DNA of 64,000 nucleotides, taken from the NCBI GenBank assembly GCA_963754265.1, contig CAVWFB010000017.1, forward strand, positions 1-64,000, read 5' to 3'. The DNA comes from AC-32 sp963754265. Its GTDB lineage: Bacteria; Actinomycetota; Thermoleophilia; Gaiellales; Gaiellaceae. Made by a program: the position numbers and the translations under genes. The notes under the pieces were generated by a model. That model had not been told where the DNA came from, searched no databases, and worked only from the letters and a program-made list of their open reading frames with translations. Within the stretch, counting starts at the first letter, position 1; every line of letters starts with the position of its first letter. Positions 59,159 to 64,000 of this stretch are shown here, in pieces.

Positions 59159-60175
59159 ATGGCGGGTTCGGCGAAATCGCGACTCAGGGTCACGCGGCAG
59201 GAGATCCTGGCGTTCCGACGACGAGTCGGTGCGCTCGACGAGCGCATGCCGCCGGGTACGGAGTCGCTGCATCGCGCGGCGTGGGCCGGCCTGCAGGACA
59301 GCATGCCGAGGGCCGCGCTGCTCTCGTTGCACGCGCGCGTAGATGGGGTCGAGCCGTCGACGTGGGAAGACCCGTCGCTCGCCCAGCTGTGGGGCCCTCG
59401 GTACAACACTTATGTCGTCGCGAAGCGCGACTTCGCGCTGTTCTCGCTCGGGAGGCTTCCCGACAACGCCAAGAGCCGGCTTCGGGCCGAGCGCATGGCT
59501 GAGCGGTTGCACGCCCGCCTCGACGGCACGCGGATGACGGACCGCGAGGTCGGGCTCGGAAACGCGGTCAGGTACGCCGCGACGACGGGCACGGTCGCCA
59601 TCCGCTGGGAAGGCGCGCGTGCGCCGACGGTTTGGACGGTAGTCGCTGCGGAGATCGATCCGGCTGACGCCTGTCGCGAGCTCGCTCGACGCTACGTCCA
59701 CATTTTCGGACCCGCGACGGTTGGCGGGTTCGCCCGCTGGGCAGGGATCTCCCGCCGGTCGGCGACTGACGCATTCGCGTCGCTCGAAGGATCGCTGCTG
59801 CCGGTTCGATCGCCGCTCGGCGACGAGTGGCTGCTCGCGGAAGACGAGCCGGAGATTCAGGCCGCCGACACGGCCGCCGCGCCCGCGCGCCTGCTGCCAA
59901 GCGGCGATGCCTATTTCCTGCTCGACGGAGCAGAGCGGGAGCTTCTCGTTCCGCGCGAAGATCAGCGGCAGCGGCTGTGGACGTCCCGCGTGTGGCCAGG
60001 CGCGCTCCTCGTCGAAGGCGAGATCCGCGGAACCTGGAGACGGGCGCACCACACGGTGCGGATCGATGCCTGGACACGTCTCTCGCGTGGGACGCGCGAG
60101 GCGATCGAGGCCGAGGCCAAGGCGCTGCCGCTTCCAGGCGTCGAACGACCGATCGAGGTGGTTTGGAACCCATGA
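59159..60175 (+). CDS. winged-helix DNA-binding protein, HTH_42/AlkZ-like
   Basis: 338 residues. LRVTRQEILAFRRRVGALDE, LHRAAWAGLQDSMPRAALLS, LGNAVRYAATTGTVAIRWEG, FARWAGISRRSATDAFASLE and RRAHHTVRIDAWTRLSRGTR follow the HTH_42 family that includes the DNA crosslink glycosylases AlkZ and YcaQ. The catalytic QxQ/QxD motif is not clear here: only GLQDS is visible where it would lie. A repair glycosylase role is therefore possible, not shown. Confidence 0.7.
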   Translation: MAGSAKSRLRVTRQEILAFRRRVGALDERMPPGTESLHRAAWAGLQDSMPRAALLSLHARVDGVEPSTWEDPSLAQLWGPRYNTYVVAKRDFALFSLGRLPDNAKSRLRAERMAERLHARLDGTRMTDREVGLGNAVRYAATTGTVAIRWEGARAPTVWTVVAAEIDPADACRELARRYVHIFGPATVGGFARWAGISRRSATDAFASLEGSLLPVRSPLGDEWLLAEDEPEIQAADTAAAPARLLPSGDAYFLLDGAERELLVPREDQRQRLWTSRVWPGALLVEGEIRGTWRRAHHTVRIDAWTRLSRGTREAIEAEAKALPLPGVERPIEVVWNP

Positions 60176-60203
60176 GGGAAGCCCTCGGAGAACAGGAGAA
60201 GCC

Positions 60204-60632
60204 ATGCAGATCACGAGGAACGGCATCGACACCAATCCAGGGCCGAGCGACTGGTTCACCGGGGCGGTGTACATCGACTCGGTTGCGGCGCCCGGGGACG
60301 CGTCGCGGCTGAACGCGAGCAGCGTGCACTTCGCCCCAGGCGCACGAACGGCGTGGCACACGCACCCGAACGGCCAGACGATCTACGTCACGGAGGGAAT
60401 CGGCCTCGCACAGCGCCGCGGCGGGCCGATCGAGGTGATCCGGCCAGGCGACCGCGTCTTCTTCGACCCGGGCGAGGAGCACTGGCACGGGGCTGCTCCG
60501 ACCCGGTTCATGACCCACCTGGCGATACTGGAGGTCGACGACGAGGGGCATCCGGCGACCTGGGGTGACCACGTCACCGACGAGGAGTACGAAGCGGCGC
60601 CGCCCACCGGCGATGAGGTCAATGACGACTGA
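60204..60632 (+). CDS. cupin-domain protein
   Basis: 142 residues. VHFAPGARTAWHTHPNGQTI YVTEGIG and RPGDRVFFDPGEEHWHGAAP TRFMTH carry the cupin metal ligands H-x-H, Q/E and H, as in carboxymuconolactone-associated or quercetinase-like cupins. ATG 60,204 follows an AGGAGAA ribosome site. Operon with the alcohol dehydrogenase gene. Confidence 0.86.
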   Translation: MQITRNGIDTNPGPSDWFTGAVYIDSVAAPGDASRLNASSVHFAPGARTAWHTHPNGQTIYVTEGIGLAQRRGGPIEVIRPGDRVFFDPGEEHWHGAAPTRFMTHLAILEVDDEGHPATWGDHVTDEEYEAAPPTGDEVNDD

Positions 60633-60651
60633 CTTCCCGCTAGCGGGGAAG
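60633..60651 (+). promoter_or_regulatory. hairpin covering the ribosome site of the alcohol dehydrogenase gene
   Basis: CTTCCC and GGGAAG pair around GCTAGCG. The right arm (GGGGAAG) is the only Shine-Dalgarno-like sequence for the starts at 60,657 or 60,663, so the structure would hide it. Confidence 0.4.
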
Positions 60652-60662
60652 AACGTTTGCCG

Positions 60663-61697
60663 ATGCGTGCGACTGTGATGTACGGAGCGGGCGACGTCCG
60701 CGTCGACGACGTTCCCGACGCCCGCCTCGTCGAGCCCACAGACGCGCTGATCACGGTCACCAGCGCGGCCATCTGCGGCAGCGATCTCTGGCCCTACAAG
60801 TCGATGGAGCACAGCGAAACCGGCCGCCGTATGGGACACGAGTTCATCGGCGTGGTCGAGGACGTCGGTCCCGAGGTCCGCACGCTCAAGGCCGGCGACC
60901 TCGTCGTGACGCCGTTTCTGTGGTCCGACGGGACCTGCGTCTTCTGCCGAGAGGGACTGCACACCTCGTGCCTCCACGGAGGCAGGTACGGGGATGACGG
61001 CGTCGACGGCGGGCAAGGCGAAGCCGTCCGCGTTCCCCAGGCGGACGGCACGCTCGTCGTCCTCCCGGTCGACAGAGACGATGCGCTGATGCCGTCTCTT
61101 CTCGCCCTGTCGGACGTGATGGCGACCGGCCATCATGCGGCCCTCAGCGCGGATGTCGGGCCCGGCAAGAGCGTCGCCGTTGTCGGGGACGGCGCCGTCG
61201 GCTTGTGCGGTGTGATCGCCTCTCGACGCCTCGGCGCCGAGCAGATCATCCTCCTCGGCCATCATCCCGACCGAGTCGCTCTCGGCAAGGAGTTCGGCGC
61301 GACGGATGTCGTCAGCGAGCGCGGTGACGAGGCCGTCGAGCGTGTCCGCGAGTTGACCGGCGGCTTCGGCGCTCACTCGGTGCTCGAGTGCGTCGGCCTC
61401 GCGGAATCGACGACCACCGCGATGTCGATCGCCCGCCCCGGCGGCGCCGTCGGTCGCGTCGGTGTGCCCCAGGAGGAGTCGATCCCGGAAGGGGTGTCGA
61501 CGTTCTTCGGCAACGTCACGATCGCCGGTGGGCCTGCCCCGGCCCGTGCGTACATCGAGGGCCTGCTGCCGGACGTCCTCGAAGGCAGGATCGAGCCCGG
61601 TCGCGTCTTCGACCGTGCCGGGCCGCTCGACGAGGTGCCCGACGGCTACAGAGCGATGAACGATCGTGAAGCGCTCAAAGTCCTGATCGAGCTTTGA
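60663..61697 (+). CDS. zinc-dependent medium-chain alcohol dehydrogenase
   Basis: 344 residues (ATG 60,663; TTG 60,657 possible). Catalytic zinc C and H-E in AAICGSDLWPY and RMGHEFIGVVEDVG; structural lobe DGTCVFCREGLHTSCLHGGR with D replacing the first Cys, a pattern seen in this subfamily; cofactor loop VAVVGDGAVGLCGVIASRRL. Oxidises alcohols or reduces aldehydes with NAD(P). Substrate unknown. Confidence 0.85.
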   Translation: MRATVMYGAGDVRVDDVPDARLVEPTDALITVTSAAICGSDLWPYKSMEHSETGRRMGHEFIGVVEDVGPEVRTLKAGDLVVTPFLWSDGTCVFCREGLHTSCLHGGRYGDDGVDGGQGEAVRVPQADGTLVVLPVDRDDALMPSLLALSDVMATGHHAALSADVGPGKSVAVVGDGAVGLCGVIASRRLGAEQIILLGHHPDRVALGKEFGATDVVSERGDEAVERVRELTGGFGAHSVLECVGLAESTTTAMSIARPGGAVGRVGVPQEESIPEGVSTFFGNVTIAGGPAPARAYIEGLLPDVLEGRIEPGRVFDRAGPLDEVPDGYRAMNDREALKVLIEL

Positions 61698-61734
61698 TCA
61701 GAAGACGGGTCTGGGTGCCAGAGGGCCGGCGCGT

Positions 61735-62127
61735 CTACCGGCCCGCACGCTCGAGGCCGAGACGGCGCAGCGAGCGCTCGAGCTCGGGTACACGTGCGCG
61801 GATGCGCTCGAAGTCCTGGCCGGAAAGCGAGATGAGCCGCATGGGAGTGCGCGCCGCGACGGTGGCCGTCCGCTGTCCCGTCAGGAGGAGCGCGATCTCG
61901 CCGAACGTGTCGCCGGGGCCAAGAGCCTTGGCCTCTTCGCCGCCGTCGGTCAAGACAGCGGCCTCTCCCTGTTCGATGAAGTAGATGGCGGTTCCGTAGT
62001 CGTCCAGCGTGAGCACGTTGGTGTCCGCTTCGACCTCGACCTCGCTCATCGCGCCGGCGAGCTCGTCGAGTTCAGTCGTAGGCAGATCGGCAAAGACCGA
62101 AAATGCTGCAATCCGGCTCGTATCCAC
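61735..62127 (-). CDS. stand-alone cyclic-nucleotide-binding domain protein
   Basis: 130 residues from GTG 62,127 (an ATG at 62,187 in the same frame is possible). AAFSVFADLPTTELDELAGA, YFIEQGEAAVLTDGGEEAKA LGPGDTFGEIALLLTGQRTA TVAARTPMRLI is a CNMP-binding domain with the phosphate-binding cassette FGEIALL...RTATV. No helix-turn-helix follows, so it is a Crp-type sensor lacking DNA binding. It may answer to cyclic nucleotides from cyclase-type proteins such as that at 46 kb. Confidence 0.85.
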   Translation of the reverse strand: MDTSRIAAFSVFADLPTTELDELAGAMSEVEVEADTNVLTLDDYGTAIYFIEQGEAAVLTDGGEEAKALGPGDTFGEIALLLTGQRTATVAARTPMRLISLSGQDFERIRARVPELERSLRRLGLERAGR

Positions 62128-62180
62128 GCTCGTGGATCGTGCCACAGGCAGCAACCGATCGCTAACGAGGCAAGGACGAA

Positions 62181-63309
62181 GTGACACCGAAGACCACGTC
62201 CGTCCACCGGCTCACCAAGGCGCAGGCGCGGCGGATCGCGGTGCGCGCACAACTGCTCGACGCGCCCCGGCCGACCGATCTGCTCACGGTCGTGCACCGG
62301 CTGACCCTGCTGCAGATCGACCCGACCGCGGCGATCGCGCCCAGCGCGGACCTCGTCGCCTGGAGCCGTCTCGGGTCCACCTACCAGCCAGCCCACCTCA
62401 AGCAGGCTGTGGAGGAGGACCGCACGCTGTTCGAGCACGACGCGCTGATCCGGCCGATGAGCGACGTCGGCCTGTGCCTCGCCGGTGCGGCCGACTGGCC
62501 GAGCTACGACAAGCAACGCACCTGGCTCCGCGACAACGATCGTTTCCGGCGCGACATTCTCGACCTGCTCGGCAGCTCCGGCCCGTTGAGCTCGCGCGAC
62601 ATCCCCGACACGTGCGCCGCGCCGTGGGCTTCGACCGGGTGGACCAACAACCGCAACGTCACCCAGATGCTCGAGTTCCTGATGATGCGCGGCGAGGTCG
62701 CGATTGCCGGGCGGGTGGGCCGGCAGCGGCTTTGGGACCTGCCCGGGCGGGTGTACCCGGCCGACGTGGTCGTCCCGTCGGTCGAGGAGGCCGACCGGAT
62801 CAAGAACGAGCGGCGGCTCGCCGCACTCGGGATTGCGCGGACAGAAGGGCACCGCCATGCCGGTCGAGCCCACAACCGTCGGCGAGGCCGGCGAGCCGGC
62901 CGTGGTCGCAGGCACGAAGGGCGAGTGGCGCGTCGACCCCGGTGCACTCGGCGCGGACTTCGATGGGCGGACCGCACTGCTCTCGCCGTTTGACCGGCTC
63001 GTCCACGACCGGGCCCGCGCGGAGGAGCTCTTCGACTTCGAGTACGTCCTCGAGATGTACAAGCCCGCGGCCAAGCGCCGCTGGGGCTACTTCGCCCTCC
63101 CGGTGCTCCACGGCGACCGGCTGGTCGGGAAGGTCGACGCCAAGGCCGACCGCAAGGCCTCGGTCTTGCAGGTGTATGCCATCCACGAGGACGTGAAGTT
63201 CACCCGCGCGATCACGAAGGGCGTGCGGGCCGAGCTGGAGGATCTGGCCTCGTGGCTCGGGCTGGATACGATCGCGGCGAGTGACGCCGACGTGAAGGGG
63301 GTTCGATGA
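62181..63309 (+). pseudogene. HTH_42/AlkZ-YcaQ-like protein, frameshifted
   Basis: About 376 residues if repaired. GTG 62,181: VHRLTKAQARRIAVRAQLLD, VHRLTLLQIDPTAAIAPSAD (QxD in the position of the YcaQ catalytic QxQ), LFEHDALIRPMSDVGL, WTNNRNVTQMLEFLMMRGEV AIAGR. At about 62,838 an extra base shifts the frame; the next one continues LSPFDRLVHDRARAEELFDF EYVLEMYKPAAKRRWGYFAL PVLHGDRLVGKVD, a near-exact YcaQ-type segment. A DNA crosslink-repair glycosylase-like role is likely. The indel is probably a sequencing error. Confidence 0.78.
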
Positions 63310-63941
63310 GCGGTTACGCAGTTGCGCATCTCGACGAGATCGACGAGCTGGACGACGGGCGTGAGCCATATCGACCCATCCGGCACCACCTGGGCATCAC
63401 CGCCTTCGGCGTCAATTCGTGGACGGGTCACAACGCGGGCGACCGGATCCTCAACGAGCACGACGAGGCGGAGGACAGCGAGGAGCTCTACGTCGTCCAG
63501 CAGGGCCGTGCGACGTTCGAGCTCGACGGCGAGCGGGTGGACGCCCCCGCGGGAACGCTCGTCTTCGCCCGCCCAGGCGTCAAGCGGACGGCGTTCGCCG
63601 AGGAGCCGGAGACGACGATCCTCGCGGTCGGCGGCACCCCAGGGGAGGCCTACGAGCCGGACGGCTGGGAGCTCTGGGCCCCGCTGCGTCCGCTCTACGA
63701 GCAGGGCGAGTACGCGGCGGCGGCCGAGCGCGGACGCGCCTTGGTCGAGGCTCATCCCGAGTACACCACCCTGTTCTACAACCTCGCCTGCTGTGAGAGC
63801 CTCGCCGGTCAGACGACCGAGGCACTCGAGGACCTTCGCCGCTCGATCGAGATGTCGGAGCGGTCTCGTGCATACGCGAAGGGCGACTCGGACTTCGATC
63901 CGATCCGCGACGAGCCCGCGTTCAAGGAGCTGGTCGGCTAG
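63306..63941 (+). CDS. cupin plus tetratricopeptide-like protein
   Basis: 211 residues from ATG 63,306 (ATGA overlap). N-terminal cupin: SWTGHNAGDRILNEHDEAED SEELYVVQQGRATFELDGER VDAPAGTLVFARPGVKR. C-terminal about 80 residues are TPR-like: LRPLYEQGEYAAAAERGRAL VEAHPEYTTLFYNLACCESL AGQTTEALEDLRRSIEMSER. A regulatory or scaffold role is possible; no enzyme activity deduced. Confidence 0.8.
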   Translation: MSGYAVAHLDEIDELDDGREPYRPIRHHLGITAFGVNSWTGHNAGDRILNEHDEAEDSEELYVVQQGRATFELDGERVDAPAGTLVFARPGVKRTAFAEEPETTILAVGGTPGEAYEPDGWELWAPLRPLYEQGEYAAAAERGRALVEAHPEYTTLFYNLACCESLAGQTTEALEDLRRSIEMSERSRAYAKGDSDFDPIRDEPAFKELVG

Positions 63942-64000
63942 CGGATCTCGGCGAGCGCGAGAACGAGGCGATCGATGTCGTCCTCGTGGTTGTAGAAGTG
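63938..64000 (-). CDS. class V aminotransferase (cysteine desulfurase-like), C-terminal end only
   Basis: Reading in from the right edge on the minus strand: HFYNHEDDIDRLVLALAEIR and stop. HFYNTxEDIDRLV is the typical C-terminus of class V aminotransferases/cysteine desulfurases. Only 20 residues are visible. Confidence 0.6.
   Translation of the reverse strand, partial: HFYNHEDDIDRLVLALAEIR

Overview
Overall character. From about 4.95 kb to the end the DNA is very GC-rich, with closely packed operons, many GTG starts and ATGA/GTGA stop-start overlaps. Gene content (PaaABCD ring epoxidase, MqnA futalosine menaquinone route, actinobacterial-type bc1 complex, MoxR/DUF58 block, CHRD and HIRAN proteins) suits a deep-branching high-GC actinobacterium, probably Thermoleophilia (Gaiellales/Solirubrobacterales). 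That placement is inference. Many genes carry a single-base frameshift, so the sequence is probably a long-read or metagenomic contig; several 'broken' genes may be intact in the organism.

Region 1 (1-4.95 kb) looks foreign to the rest. It is less GC-rich and holds mycobacteria-like genes: a frameshifted UbiD-like decarboxylase, a frameshifted alpha/beta hydrolase, a MarR regulator divergent from a frameshifted aldo/keto reductase, a NRAMP-like remnant and the C-terminal part of a PrpF-family isomerase. At about 4,743 the PrpF remnant stops and a 60-codon tail of flagellar FliE begins on the other strand. This is either a recombination scar or an assembly chimera.

Region 2 (4.95-13.6 kb) is a phenylacetate-type catabolic block: an EthD-like protein, three crotonase-fold enzymes (one resembling ring-opening 6-oxocyclohexenecarbonyl-CoA hydrolases), PaaABCD, a beta-hydroxyacid dehydrogenase-like protein and a TetR regulator with a candidate operator. 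Region 3 (13.6-18.7 kb) holds a lipid-kinase-like gene and a DUF4129/MoxR/DUF58 membrane-ATPase operon. Region 4 (18.7-23.2 kb) encodes a 2-oxoacid dehydrogenase E1a/E1b/E2, interrupted by an acetamidase/formamidase and a HIRAN protein. Region 5 (23.2-37.2 kb) is housekeeping: CHRD protein, thioredoxin-like protein, phosphodiesterase, Pcm, acylphosphatase, GtrA, two GT87-like membrane proteins, YmdB, an M23-like peptidase, an AI-2E-type transporter, an ABC exporter and HemB. Region 6 (37.2-45.8 kb) follows a decayed cyclase/ATPase regulator and groups the bc1 complex (Rieske, cytochrome b, subunit IV fused to cytochrome c) with menaquinone genes (UbiD, UbiX, MenG, polyprenyl synthase, MqnA).

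Region 7 (45.8-59.1 kb) is the most unusual part. About fourteen copies of a roughly 32-bp repeat, all on the + strand, separate mostly single small genes on either strand: GFA, GrpB, VOC, GNAT, GyrI-like, a small kinase, SDR and a 38-residue membrane peptide. Median spacing is about 540 bp. The layout resembles an integron cassette array, but the repeats are not canonical attC sites and no integrase is visible. Region 8 (59.1-64 kb) returns to ordinary genes: two HTH_42/AlkZ-like proteins, cupins, an alcohol dehydrogenase and a cyclic-nucleotide-binding protein.

Two other small repeat families occur: a 47-bp palindrome lying inside the paa and E1 operons, and a GGGGTCAGACCCC palindromic element sitting in the E2 linkers. 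No tRNA, rRNA or CRISPR was seen.
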